Positions 1 through 11,531 of a stretch of DNA of 64,000 bases are shown here, piece after piece. The number at the start of each line of letters is the position of its first letter. Within the stretch, counting starts at the first letter, position 1. The position numbers and the translations under genes were made by a program. The notes beneath the pieces were generated by a model, which did not search any database, was not told where the DNA came from, and saw only the letters and a list, made by a program, of their open reading frames with translations. Origin of the DNA: Hemerocallis citrina (taxonomy: Eukaryota; Streptophyta; Magnoliopsida; Asparagales; Asphodelaceae); the NCBI GenBank assembly GCA_017893485.1, contig CM030365.1, forward strand, positions 47,300,458-47,364,457, given 5' to 3'.

Positions 1-359
1 TAGAAGCAAGTAGTTGAAGCGGAGTCGAACCAAGTGTTAGACTCCAAGCGTGTCGTTTTAATGCGAATTTTTTTTTTGTAAGTAGAGTTAGACTATCAAA
101 AAATAGAGAACTTGCGAAGTATAGTTAGACTACTCAAAAATAGAGAACTTGCGAACTAAAGTTAGACTACTAAAAAATAGAGAACTTGCAGGGAAAGACT
201 TCTTTTTTATTGAAAACAAGTAGGCGGCCGCTTCTAAGTTTTGAGGCGCCTTTACACTTTGATAAAAAGAAAATACAAGTAAGGACTTTAGACATGTCTT
301 ATGGAGCGCTCTTAGGGAAGTTGCTTGGAGTGGTGCTTAGACACCCTCTTGGTACTTCA
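1..359 (-). other. Tat-I spacer downstream of pol
   Basis: This is non-coding sequence beyond the integrase C-terminus on the minus strand, where Tat elements carry their variable 3' region. It contains a short 37-bp tandem array and a T-rich run near 68-77. A homologous stretch lies at 22865-22965 in Tat-II. No LTR is recognisable here, so the element continues left of the window. The 112-codon plus-strand reading frame here overlaps the integrase antisense and looks like chance. Confidence 0.6.
86..190. repeat. 37-bp tandem repeat, three copies
   Basis: The word AGTTAGACTA followed by an A-run and TAGAGAACTTGC begins at 86, 123 and 160, an exact 37-bp period with a few substitutions. Variable tandem repeats between pol and the 3' LTR are known for Tat/Ogre elements. 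Confidence 0.9.
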
Positions 360-1586
360 TCAAGTGCTCCGCGTTCCATGTCCTCGTATCCTTCTGCCCC
401 CCGGGTCTTCGAGTTGACACACGCCCGAGCGAACGACTCTGGAGACCCTATACGGTCCTTCCCAATTGGGTGCCAACTTGCCTCTTTTGCTTGGATCGGA
501 GATCGACAACTTTCTGAGCACTAGGTCTTCCTCTTTTAGGTTGGTTGGCCGTACCCTCTTATTGTGAGTCTGAGTGAACCTACGGCGGTAGGTCTCTTGC
601 CGAATTGTAGCTCTCTCGTGGACCTTGTCTATGAGGTCTAGGCTGTTCCGAAACTGGTTCACGTTCTGTGCTTCATTGTAGGCTATGAGTCGGGGTGAAG
701 GCAGACCCACTTTTAAAGGGATGAGATATTCGGAATCATATGTGAGGTTGAAGGAGGACTCCCCCGTCAGAGTTCTTTTGGTGGTGCGATAGTTCCAGAG
801 CACGTTCGGTAGTTGTTCAACCCACAACCCCTTAGTGGATCGGTCAAGCCTCTTGTTCAGGCCAGAGAGGAATTGTCGATTTGCATTCTCTGCTTGGCAA
901 TTGGACTGAGAGTGAGCTATCGAGGAGAATCGCTGCTAAATGCCGAGGTTTGCGCAAAAGTTGCGAAAGGTCGCGCTCGTGAATTGAGTCCCATTTTCGG
1001 TTACGAGGATGCGAGGTACCCCGAACCGGCAAACGATGTTCTTCCAAAAGAACTTCTGGACCTTATGCTCGGTGATTGTAAAAAGAGGTTCGGCCTCGAT
1101 CCATTTTGAGAAGTAGTCTATTGCAACTACTAAGAACTTCAGCTGGCCCGGCGCTGGAGGGAAGGGTCCGAGCAAATCCATCCCCCACATTGCTAAAGGG
1201 ATTGGACTCGCCAAGGAGGAGAGTTGCGCTTGGGGCAGGCGACAGATCGGGGCGAATTTCTGGCAGGAGTCATACTAGCGGACGTACTCCTCGGAGTCAC
1301 TCAATAGTGTGGGCTAGAAGTAGCCGTAGTTCAAGAGTTTTCTGGCAAGGGATCTCGCTCCCAAGTGTGCGCCACACAGACTGTCGTGGGCCTCCTTTAA
1401 GGCATAGAGCGCTTCCTCCTGGGAGAGGCACCTCAGATAGGGTCGACCGTCGATCTGGGTGTAGGAGCATTTGTACATGACTCCGTCAAGGAGTGTGTAC
1501 CGCTCGGCTCGTGTCCTAATCCTCCTTGCCTCTTTCGGGTCTCCGGGAAGGACTCCGTCCCTGAGGTACTCGATGAGGGACTTCAT
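360..1586 (-). pseudogene. Tat-I integrase (decayed)
   Basis: Integrase joins the cDNA copy to host DNA. From 1586 down to 360 one frame holds the H2C2 zinc-finger region (HDSLCGAHLGARSLARKLL), the catalytic core (MDLLGPFPPAPG, VVAIDYFSKWIEAEP) and a C-terminal domain ending in NWEGPYRV. Stops interrupt it at 1314-1316 (where a Trp is expected, Y-F-stop-P-T) and 936-938. The second acidic catalytic residue is Glu, not the usual Asp (VTENGTQF, codon 996-998). The final Glu (codon 888-890) is kept, but the preceding GQ is CQ. The C-terminal 155 residues (360-827) remain open. No frameshift is apparent within the domain, so it decayed mainly by point mutation. Confidence 0.9.
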
Positions 1587-1618
1587 CCAGTTCTCCCCAT
1601 GTGTTAGGGGGTAGGTTT

Positions 1619-2293
1619 CTATCGGCTCCGGCTATCTAGAGCTTGGAGGGACGAGGAGGCGAGCTTAGAAAGAGCATCCGCCCGCACGTTTTCCTCTCGA
1701 GGAACCTGCTGGATTTGAACATCTTCGAATAAGGCTAGAAGCTCCCTAACCTTTGCCAAGTACTTGGACATACGCTCGTCTCTTGCCTCGTATTCCCCCG
1801 ACACTTGGTTGACGACCAATTACGAATCATTGAAGACTCTGACCCGCTTGGCCCCAGCTTTGCGAGCCATGCAGAGCCCCACTATGAGGGTCTCATACTC
1901 TGCTTCGTTGTTTGATGCTAGGAAGTTCAAGCGTAGGGAGTATTGGAGGGTGAAAGCATCTGGGCCGGTCAAGATAATGCCAGCCCCACTTCTGTCGGTG
2001 CAAGAAGATCTATCCACATAAATGGTCCAGACCAAGGGGTCGGCAGATGACTCGTAAGGGTCGGGGACGGTGCTCTCCACAATGAATTCGGCCAGAGCTT
2101 GGGCCTTGATTGCTATTCTTGGCTGGTAGCTGATGTCGTATTGGCTTAGCTTGATAGACCACTTCATCAGGCACCCGGAGGTCTCCGTCTTGTGGAGAAC
2201 TTGCTTGAGTGGCTGGTCGGTAAAGACAACCACCGAATGGGATTGGAAGTAGGGGCAGAGCTTTCGGGCCACCATAACCAAGGAAAGAGCCAT
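1619..2293 (-). pseudogene. Tat-I RNase H region (two RNase H modules, decayed)
   Basis: RNase H removes RNA from the RNA-DNA hybrid during reverse transcription. The upstream half (about 2293-2060) ends the usual Gypsy RNase H (VVVFTDQPLKQVL, ISYQPR). It is followed by a second RNase H of the Tat type: YVDRSS, NNEAEYE, VFNDS and, after a stop, VRADALSKLAS. The four acidic positions D, E, D, D can all be seen. A stop at 1820-1822 (VFND-S-stop-L-V-V-N) replaces an expected Gln. A frame change near 1619 separates it from integrase. The tandem RNase H pair supports the Tat assignment. Confidence 0.85.
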
Positions 2294-3560
2294 ATTCTCC
2301 AGCTTCGGGTAATGGAGTTCCGCATCTCAGAGGACCTTACTCACAAAATGGATGGGCCCCTGCGTTCTATCCTCTTCTCTTACGAGGATCGCGCTGAAGG
2401 TTTGCTCCGAAGCGATGAGATATAGGTAGAGGACCTCCCTAGGCATCAGCTTGCTCAAGAGTAGGGGGTTAGCTAAGTATGCCTTGAGCTGGTCGAAGGA
2501 TTTTTGTTGATGTTCCCCCCATTCGAAGCCTTTAGCCCCTCTGAGGGCCTTAAAGAAAGGGAGGCACTTTTCCCCGGACTTGGAGAGGAACCGCCCGATT
2601 GCTGCAAGGCGCCCCGTGAGCCTCTATACCTCTTTGACGTTAGAGGGAGGAGCCATTTTGAGAATGTCCTGGATCTTCTCGGGGTTGGCCTCTATGCCCC
2701 TCTGGCTGACCATGAACCCCAAGAACTTGCCAGGATGAGACTCCGAACGCACACTTGTTCGGATTCAGCCTCATATTGTACCTCTTGAGTACCTCGAAGG
2801 CTTCTTGGAGGTCGAGGACATGTTCCTGCTCTTGGGTGCTTTTGACCAACATGTCTTCTACGTAGACTCCATGTTTCGGCAAATTTGGTCTCGGAAGACC
2901 TTGTTCGCGAGGCACTGATAAGTAGCTCCCGCGTTCTTCAAGCCGAACGGCATTACCCTGTAGCAGTACAGGTCCTGGTCCATCACGATAGAGGTCTTCG
3001 GGGTGTCGGGAGGGAACATCCGAATCTAGTTGTACCCCAAGAAAGCATCTATAAAACTGAGGAGCTCGTCCCCGGAGGTCGCATCGATCAGGGCGTCGAT
3101 GCTTGGAAGGGGAAAAAGGTCTTTCGGGCATGCCTTATTGAGATCGGTGAACTCGATGCATGTCCTCCAGCTCCCGTTGGATTTCTTAACCATCACCACA
3201 TTGGATAGCCACTCGGGATAGTTCACCTCCTGGATGAACCGAGCATTGAGGAGCTTTTCAACTTCTTCTTTGATCGCCTGTTGACGCTCAGGAGCGAACT
3301 TGCGGCGCTTTTGCTGAATGGGCTTGAAACCCAGGGCAACGCTGAGATGGTGCATTAGGAGCTCTTCGGAGATCCCCGGCATGTCGGCCACGGGCCAGGA
3401 GAAGAGATTGCGGTTCTTTCTTATGCATCGGGAGATGTCTTCTTTAATGGAGGGGGAGAGTGCCTTGCTGACCCGGAACGTCTTGGTGGCATCTTCCTCT
3501 GAGAAGGCCACTTCTTCTAGTTCATCCACCGGTTCGGAGATGGTCTGGCTACTCTCCGAT
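2294..3560 (-). pseudogene. Tat-I reverse transcriptase (decayed)
   Basis: The RT copies the element's RNA into DNA. Visible motifs are KFAPERQQAIKEEVEKLL, YPEWLSNVVMVKK, LNKACPKD and IDAFLGYN, then a stop at 3026-3028 where Gln is expected. The polymerase signature reads YVED rather than YVDD; the third residue is Glu (codon 2856-2858), in the catalytic metal-binding pair. A single-base frameshift lies near 2867 and another near 2720, after which the original frame resumes. A further stop at 2327-2329 (where Arg is expected) interrupts the thumb/RNase H connection. With these lesions the enzyme is dead. Confidence 0.9.
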
Positions 3561-3599
3561 GGGATCTCTAGGGCTTCTAGGGAGAGGATCGGGCCTCCC

Positions 3600-4186
3600 A
3601 TTGAGGTCATATGGCACTTACGAAGTGCCTCTTGACTCCCTCTCACCTCTCCTACCCCTGCGGGGGTGGGGAACTTCATCTTCATGTGGTAAGCCGAAGG
3701 GATGGCTTGGAGCGTGGCAAGGCCTGGTTGACCCAGGATCATGTTGTAGGTAGCCTTCACGTCCACCACAATGAAGTCCATCGGCTCCGTGCGAGTGACC
3801 GGGGCTTTACCAGCGGTGACGTTGAAAGTTATAACTCCCTCGATCGTCATCGAAACCTAAGTGAAACCATGAAGGGTGTAGCCAGCCGGCTTGAGCCGGT
3901 CTCTTGATAGCTGGAGGCCTTTGAACGCCTCCAAGAAGAGGATGTTAACCGAACTTCTATTGTCCACCAGCACGCGGCGAACATCGAAGTTGGCCATTTT
4001 GAGGTTGATGATGAGGACGTCGCAGTGGGGCGTGCAGACGCCTTCCAAGTCCCTATCGGAGAACGTCACAGGGACTCCTAGGCCTTTAGGGGGAGGATGG
4101 CTCTGCACGGAGTTGACTTCCTTAACAAAGGCTTTTCGGGAGGAGTTAGAATCTCCCCCCATTGGGCCTACGTGTATCAAGTGCAA
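3600..4186 (-). pseudogene. Tat-I aspartic protease (decayed)
   Basis: Retroviral-type aspartic protease, which would cleave the Gag-Pol precursor. The active-site region reads VLVDNRSSVNILF. Plant Tat proteases normally have D-N-G or D-S/T-G there; here the Gly is Arg (codon 3956-3958, one G-to-A change). The C-terminal part is recognisable as MDFIVVDVKATYNMILGQPGL. A stop at 3857-3859 interrupts the domain, but the frame is unchanged on both sides and carries into RT. Confidence 0.8.
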
Positions 4187-4194
4187 GATGGCCT

Positions 4195-6134
4195 CTACTT
4201 TGGCCTCCGAAGTCTCCGTGCATTGCTCTGTTCGCCGGTTTCCCCCCTAGGCGATGGAGGCAGATCGGCTCTGTCCCTCCTCACAAATCGAGTGAGCTGC
4301 CCCCTCTGGATAAGGGCCTCGATCTCATCCTTCAGGGACAGAAAATCATCAATGTCGTGCCCGTGGCCCGGTGGAAACGGCACCACTTGTCCCGGTTTCT
4401 CTTCTTCCCGGGGGTGTTCATCTTCGGAGGTGGCAGCAGGAGACCTTCATTCTCGATCTCCATCAGGATGGCGGAGACACTCGCATTGAGTGGGGTAAAC
4501 TTCTCGAAGCGGGGGAGAGGGCACCACTGACCCGTTATCTTTTTGGAGCTTCTTAGCTCCTTCTTCCTCTACAGTCTTCCGTTTATTCCTAGAAGATGAC
4601 CCTTCCAGAGTAGGGCGATGGAGAGCCTCTTCAGTCCGGATGTACTTCTCGCTCCTAAGGAGTAGCTCGGAGAAGTCCCGAGGAGGCTTCTTGGCCAAGG
4701 AAGCCCTGAGGTCGGGGTTGATGACATTGGATTGGAAGGCAGCATAAGCTACTGACTGGTCCAATGAGGCGATGGACCCGGCCTCTGCAGTGAACCTCTT
4801 GACATAATCCCTCAGCAGTTTGCCTTTCTTTTGGCTGAGGAAGAGCAGCGAGGTGCTTGTCTTTTTGGAGCGGCGACTGCTCAAAAAATGCGTGAGGAAG
4901 CGGCCTTCGAACTGGTCGAAGGAGAAGATAGATGCCATTGCCAGACGAGAATACCACTCCCGAGCTGGCCCCTTGAGTGTGGCCAGGAAGGTCTTGCAGA
5001 GGAAGGCGTCGGATGCATTATGGATCATCATGAGAGTTTTGAAACTCTCGATGTGATCTGCAGGGTTCGACTCCCCAGTGTATGTCTCGAAATTTGGAGG
5101 CTTGAAGTTGTCTGGGACAGGAGCCTCCATGATGGTGTAGGAGAACAGGGGCCTGCTCGGGCAGAGGTTCCTCGCCTGTTGTTCTTCATCCCTGTCCAGC
5201 TGGGCGAGATGCCTCTCCATCTCATGGAGATGGCAGTAGACCGAGTCCTCCCTTTGGTCGTACCTTGTTGATCCCCGAGACTCGTCCTCATGTTGAGGTG
5301 GGTTGGGGCTACGACGGCGATGGCTCTGAGTAGGTGGTGGGCTGATAGAACGACGGGGGTGACTCGGAGTAGGCCACAGACTTCGGGAGCAACGGTGGTG
5401 ACCAGGAGAGGGGAGGCGATGGCTCGGAGCTGGCCTAGGACTTAGGAACGACGGTGATGGCTTAGAGCCGGCCACAGACTGCAGGAGCGGCGATGATGGC
5501 GAGGAGCTGGCTGAGGGCTGGGAGCTCGAGGGTCGTTGTTGGGGGCGGCGTTGAGCGCTTGGAGGACTGCCTCCTGGAATTGTTGAAATTCCGCCCTCGT
5601 GATGGGGGCCTCCTGCTTGCGATTGACTCGTGCTGCAGGATGGCCACCCGAGGAGCGGCATCGTCTTGGGCGATGCGGGGGTGACTCTCTCCGCCTCCGG
5701 GGAGAGTTAGACCCCCTGCGGTCTGATCGGCGTGGTGACCGATCCCTCGGGCGCTCCCGACGAGGGTTCGCCTTACCGGTCCGCCTCTCGTCTAGATGGG
5801 TCCGCAGGTCGGACCCTACCTTGTTTTACCAATTGTTGAGCACTTCCCGCAGGTCTTTTAGCATTTGAGGGCTATGGGAGGCCATGGAATCCGTGGAGGC
5901 ATTGTGGATGGAGACCCGCACTTGTTGAAGAGAATGCTTCTGATAGCTGCGCTAAGAGGGCTCTCCAACAGTGGTTCGGGGCCCGAGAGCCTGCTGAACG
6001 GATTGAGGGTTCAGCTGTTCGAGTGGCAGGGTTGGTTGGATGAGTGGAAGGAAATCCTCCGGCGGAGGTGGAGAAGGAGGAATAGTGGAGGTAGTTCTTT
6101 GGTTGGAGTTTGCGGGCTTCCTCTTGGGAGGCAT
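4195..6134 (-). pseudogene. Tat-I Gag (decayed)
   Basis: Gag forms the cytoplasmic particle. The likely start is the ATG at 6134 (MPPKRKPANSNQ), 53 bases past the primer site. A 404-codon open frame (5661-4447) carries the conserved Retrotrans_gag core: DHIESFKTLMMIHNASD, FLATLKGPAREWYSRL and KGKLLRDYVKRF. The N-terminal part is Pro/Ser-rich and broken by frameshifts. At the C-terminal end a motif related to a zinc knuckle (GHGHDIDDFLSLKDEIEAL, 4195-4386) has Phe where Cys is usual. Frames differ across 6134-5952, 5661-4447 and 4386-4195, so at least two frameshifts are present. Confidence 0.85.
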
Positions 6135-6186
6135 GGCTAGGAGTAGCTTTGGTTGAAGGAGGAAAGTTGGGTTGCTTGTCGAGAAT

Positions 6187-6205
6187 TTCCCACAGATGGT
6201 GCCAA
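6187..6205 (-). promoter_or_regulatory. Tat-I primer binding site
   Basis: On the minus strand the sequence TTGGCACCATCTGTGGGAA follows the LTR. It closely resembles the TTGGCGCCGTCTGTGGGA sequence common after the 5' LTR of plant Gypsy elements, with CpG-to-TpG/CpA changes. Confidence 0.75.
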
Positions 6206-6209
6206 TCTA

Positions 6210-6781
6210 TTCCCGCTGGATCTGGTGTGGGGGCAATAAACAGAATTTTTAGGTTAGTAGGAACTCGAAGAGCTGAATCTTACTTCTTCCTTGTGGAAAG
6301 TTGACTCCTTGGTGCTCTTGCGGACCTGCACAAATGTTCGAAACACCGGAATGGATCCCGGCGACGAACCCTTCGACGCTCTTGTCAATAACAGAATAAA
6401 TAAAAGGAAAGAGCTCAAGTGGACAAAAAGTGATCACCTGTGACAGTAGGAGGTAGGGGGTATTTATAGTCGCCGTGAGGATCTCCTTCAGGTGAAGGAT
6501 GGATCCCTACTTCCCAGTGTGGCTAGATAGGGGTGGTTATAACCACCTCCTCAGGATAAGGACGAGCTAGGATTTCCTCCTATCCTTTTGAACTGGTCCC
6601 TAACTGGTTGAGACCCATTCTCAGCTGAACAGATCCGTTCATGGGTTAGTAGGTCCAAGAGGAGATACCCGGTTCCCAATTCGGACCCGTTTGTAGGTGA
6701 AATTACCATCTTTCCCCTGTAACTTTAAGATTCGTGCCCACTTTGAACGATTCCGATTTAACCCCATTTTTAGCCATATCA
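6210..6781 (-). repeat. Tat-I 5' LTR
   Basis: The LTR starts with TGATATGGCT on the minus strand at 6781 and ends shortly before the primer site. Its 3' boundary is uncertain by about 20 bases because no second LTR is in the window. The right edge is firm, since sequence homologous to the family-B LTR resumes at 6782. Confidence 0.7.
6461..6468 (-). promoter_or_regulatory. Tat-I LTR TATA box
   Basis: TATAAATA lies on the minus strand followed by a C-rich run, about 315 bases from the LTR start, as expected for U3. Confidence 0.6.
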
Positions 6782-8894
6782 GTAATCGAGGCAATGGCTA
6801 TAAACAATGATTTATTATTTGGTAACAAGAATCAATGATCAATAATAATAACACTTAGCCAATATTCGATATCAATAGGAACAATGATGAACAATATGCA
6901 ATGTCGGTGATGTGTCAATCCTTATGTCTATTAATCATATTAATCCAAACTAATGCACGTATTACTGTGTCCTATATGTTCCATACCACAGGTTCGATGC
7001 ATACTTACAATTTCATTTAGACTTAAGTGGTGTACTCCGTAGATCATGTACTTCGCAACGGTAAATACTATTCACCTTTCGGTGCATGGTGCAGTCTTCG
7101 ACAACGGTACGATACACGATAGATTGGGTTACCATCGTAAGACATAATCACACGATAAAATAATAGCCAGAACATTATTTAGGAAAACACGGGCCCCTTT
7201 TCCAAGTACAATCTCTACTTTGTTCACTACTTAAATCACCCTTTAAACCCCAACTTGTTAATTATTTTATCCATGCAACAATACAATATGCAATTTGAGA
7301 CATAAGATAAACAATAGTATCAATAGAGGAACAACATGATGGTCACATGGAATAGAACAATTAGAATGATGACAATAACTCATTGAGATCATGCAATGCA
7401 ACATAAAGACATTAATTCATACAATATTACGATATAGGAATAATTAATCTGTTAAAATCTGAAATATAAAATTCTGGACATTAAGAGTAGTCTGTACAAA
7501 AATGCAGTTTCCCACTTTTTCAGAAATCGGAAACTGAATCCATCTGAAATTCTACAAACTAGACTTCCACATGGTTCCAATGCATATTTAAAGTTCAAAA
7601 TCCGACAATAGTAACTAGGTCAAACACTCAATTCTTTACAGATTTCATGTTTAGACAGAATTTCGACATCATGTTATTTTATTTTTAGAATCAGCAAAAA
7701 CTCAATAATAATTCATTAAAAATATTTTCTAGACTCCTAAAAATGATTACTAACAATCTGGAAATTATGAGAGCAAAATTTTAACATTTGATCAGCCTTT
7801 TTACTGTTTAAGCATGTAAGATACAAGAATCTGAAAATCTGAATGTAAAAACACAGCTGTAGTAAAACGGGCATAACTTTTGCTACACAACTCGGAATTC
7901 AAAAATTCAAGATATTCTAGAAACTAGAAAGATAAGGTTACAATTCTTATTCAGAAAATTATTCATATCAGGATTTTTTACTAGTTGAAAAATAGCAGTG
8001 AACATACAGGCCAGCAAGCAAGATATAGGTTTTAGGGTATTTTTATGAAATAAGTTAATTAAACATGATGGGTATCAATTCTACTAGTCGATAAACTTCT
8101 CAATGAGCAGGAAGGGTATGAAAACATGGCAAATTAAATTAAGAACACATAAATACATCAATTTATCATCAATCAACCATCAATCGATCAAACAATATAC
8201 AACCTAGCAATTATCTCTACAATAATTAATTGTGTCGTGATTATATGATTAACCCTATTACCGATACTATATGAATGCATGAAAGATTCAATTTTTGAAA
8301 TCAAAAGTTGTACGAAGTCAAGAATGTTGGGGTTAGTGTAATACCCTGATTTTTCAATAAATGAAAAATTATTTATTTTGCACGTGTTGTGCACGTGCAA
8401 TATTTTGTTGGATTATTTTATCATGATGTGTATGTTTAAATATAATTTTCTCCAATTATTTTAGTACAAAAAGCCTTCTTTAAAAGCCTTATTTGATTTA
8501 ACTAAAAAGCCTTTTCTTAAAAAGCCCAAAAGCATTTTTATTTTAATTATTTTTATAAAATTATTTTGGCCCAAAAAGAAAGCCCATGAATTAAGTTATT
8601 TTTAATTAAACTTGTCATGTAGAAGATTTTTTTAAACAAAATTATTTTTATACAATTTTAGAATGTACAAAATTTGGCCTAGTTGCATGCACGTGCACTA
8701 CACGTACACGTGCATTGCACACTCTATTTTTGGGCCGGTAGCATTCTTCTTTGGAGGGAAATTGAATTTTGGTGTGGAGAACATGGGGGTAGTTTCAAGG
8801 AAGTGGGTAGTTTTCCTAACTCCTACTTGGATCTAAGCCTTTCATTTTGCAACCACCAAGATGATCTTAGCCCTCCATTCCCCTCATTTTTTAG

Positions 8895-8902
8895 TATAAA
8901 TA
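8895..8902 (+). promoter_or_regulatory. TATA box of LTR F
   Basis: TATAAATA is followed by CCCCCC, about 558 bases inside the LTR. It fixes the plus strand as sense. Confidence 0.65.
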
Positions 8903-10000
8903 CCCCCCTTCTCATGGCTAATTTTTCATATGCAAAGTGTAATTTCTAAAGCTAATAGTATTATAATTGTGAGTTATAAAAGATAAGAGAGTGTGTGGTT
9001 CCTTGGGTTGCTTGGAGCATTTCGGTCAAGGGCTTGGGGGAGCATTCGGTTGGATTGGAGAAGCATTCGGCTAGGGCTTGGGAGCTTGGAAGTGGTGCAC
9101 TCTTTTGGCTAGGAGGAGGTGTTCTCATCTACTTGTTGCTTTTGTGTTTCTCTCCATTAAGGTGGGTAAAACAATTCATGTTTCTAATATAGGATTCATG
9201 TTAGTTATATTGACAACACTATACATGGAAAATACTAATAAGAGTCCACTCTAATTAAAAAGTTAGTATGTGAATGGTTTAGAATGATGTGATAAATTGT
9301 GTATGTGAAATGCTAGCATGAAATTAAACTATATGAAGCACTTTCTATGATTATTTAGTTTAATTGAATAATGATGCAATGTGGTTAGTATGATGTGTGA
9401 AAATCTTTATCAATTGCTTGTAAATTATATGGTTGAAACATGACAATTGATTAAGATATTGACACTATGAAATTTGGATAGAAAGTATAAAGTATGCTTG
9501 AGTTATGAGTATGTTACATTCATGTGTAGAAGTGGCATAAACGAACCAAAGAATTGCTTGTTGTCATCAAATTAGAAATGTACCAAACTTAGTAATTTTT
9601 GAGTTTCACCTATTCATGTGTTATATGAATTCTTTTGCTAATATGAGTATGGGAAAATCCAAAGTTGTATTGTGGTGTGAATGTAGATTAATAACCAGTA
9701 AATTATCATGGAAAATTTGGGGATAAAAGAGAGATTAGAAGATCAATCGATTCTTTTTCAATGTCGAAAATAAAAGATTTGCTAGTTTTATTAAACAAAT
9801 TATTAGTTGGGTGGAAAAATTATGTTTTTAGTACAAAAATTTATTTTTATACTTGCTGTATGAAGATTAAATAAAGGAGAATAAATCTGGAATTTTTCAG
9901 TGGTTTGTATAGAGGCAATATGAACCTAATCGATTTGAACATCGAGTTGTTTTCTAAAACAGTACGAATATGAAACAAATGGACTTAAACCCAGTGTTGT

Positions 10001-10240
10001 GACAACCTGAGCCAGTGGGTCAGGCGGTCGGTGACTGTGTTCGGTTTCCCTGAGCGGCATGGTTCGAAACCCGGCCTCACCATCTTTTATCCCAACTGTA
10101 TATATATGAATATGAGATTGCGAAATGACAGCACCTATACCTAATTCGCCTTCTTCTAATCGCTAGCACAAGGTTGGCCTGATGGCGGGTGCTCTGGCCT
10201 TCTTCTCTACTGTGCTGGGTTCGAATCCTTCCTTTAGCAC
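10001..10240 (+). repeat. Two tRNA-like (Pol III box) segments inside LTR F
   Basis: The first segment has an A-box-like TGAGCCAGTGGGTCAGGC (10009-10026) and B-box-like GGTTCGAAACC (10061-10071). The second has GGTTGGCCTGATGGCGGG near 10172 and a consensus B box GGTTCGAATCC (10218-10228). Such pairs mark tRNA-derived SINE heads. I cannot fold either into a full cloverleaf, so these are not called tRNA genes. They may be degenerate SINE insertions or chance. Confidence 0.45.
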
Positions 10241-11510
10241 TTAGGGAAAAATATTTTTTTTGTGAGATTTTAATGTCCAAAAAATATGAGAAAAATATGG
10301 TAATTTTCATAAAAATACAAGGAATTTTATGGGATTGAGTTGGGTATTATTTGAAGAAAATATAATGTAGTTTATGAACAAATAGTATAATTAAAGCTAT
10401 GGTTCTAAGACACTTTTATGGAAATTTTCACCTTATAATGATATATTGAATGGGTTTATTAAGAAGTAATTGACACAAAGAATTTTGTGGTGTGACTTGA
10501 TGTTATTAATTCTCACTTGAGAATATTGTGTAAAATGTGAAGTATGAGTGTTTAATTATAAAGTGCATGAGTCCATTGTATGATTATGGAATTTAGAAAT
10601 CATGTTGATGAAATTATTGGCCATGAATATGAATTTTTATGAGTTATAAGTTTTCACTATGGACTTGTGAACAAAGAGTAATCATGAATAAGAAAGAATA
10701 TGAAATTGTGAAATGGAAGAAGTTATGACTTAAAGATTGTGAAATGAAATTTGAAATATTGTAGCTAAGTCTCCCCGGCATTGAGAAATAAGAATTGAAT
10801 TGAGATTAGACCAAGGTTGGTCATGTTGAAACAAATGAATAAGTCCGGTTGATGGAGAGGCTAACTCTAGTGATTATTTTGTTCATGATTTTTTAAATAA
10901 AACTAAGGACTAGTACATAGTGGAGATGTGATGAAAGTAGAAGAAAAACATGAGTATGAGGGCCAACGGATAGCGGTGTGAGAGCGATTCACAGGTTGCC
11001 TGCTTGATGCGTCAAGACAGTGCGTGGGCGCTACTCCGGAATTATCGTCCCGGTGGCGACGCTCGTGGGATGTTCGAGTGGCTATGGGTGGTGCCATTGT
11101 TCCATGGCGGAGGCTGAATTGTCCATAGGTTGCCTGCTCGATGCGTCGTGACAGTGCGTGGGATTCCCCTCCAGGCTGCCTGGACATGGGCTCATAGATC
11201 ATAGGACATCTAAGACACTACCGTAGTTACAGTAGTAGTTTAAGACATAACGGGGGATTGAACCCTATAAAGATGAAGAACGAATAAGGGCTTGCCCTCG
11301 GACCTATGTAGTATGGGATGCATAGAATCCGAACAAGTGTGCATTAGTGTCATGTAACATAATTAACTGCATTAAGGACTAAGTGCACAATCACAACACG
11401 ACATCAATAGGGTAGTCCCTTTAGTTTGAATGTGACAAGTTTGTGTTTGCTAAATATGAAATGTTAAGTTATACTATTTCCGGCAAGCGAGGACGGCCGT
11501 GTATAATGAT

Positions 11511-11531
11511 CGTCGGTTGAATAAACTGACG
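11511..11531 (+). promoter_or_regulatory. LTR F 3' hairpin
   Basis: Arms CGTCGGTT and AACTGACG enclose the loop GAATA (8 bp, one G-U pair). Closely similar hairpins occur at 35218-35235 (LTR G) and 54831-54852 (LTR D3), each followed in sense by GTnCCCAC. CAGGTAAAT, which resembles a splice donor, lies about 20 bases downstream. Confidence 0.6.

Larger units (their letters stand above)
1..6781 (-). mobile_element. Tat-I: decayed Ty3/Gypsy element, Tat-like lineage, 3' end outside window
   Basis: A Gypsy retrotransposon lies on the minus strand in the order 5' LTR (6210-6781), primer site, gag, protease, reverse transcriptase, RNase H, second RNase H and integrase. The double RNase H and the RT wording (YPEW, LNKACPKD, DAFLGYN) are typical of the Tat clade. 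The 3' LTR is not in the window. Reading frames are broken by several stops and frameshifts and by changed catalytic residues, so the copy cannot act alone. GTAAT (6782-6786), next to the LTR end, would be its target duplication, but the partner lies outside. It interrupts the family-B LTR to its right. Confidence 0.9.

Noticed and set aside
10009..10080. Functional tRNA gene
   Set aside because: A and B boxes can be traced, but I could not form acceptor, D and anticodon arms of normal length.
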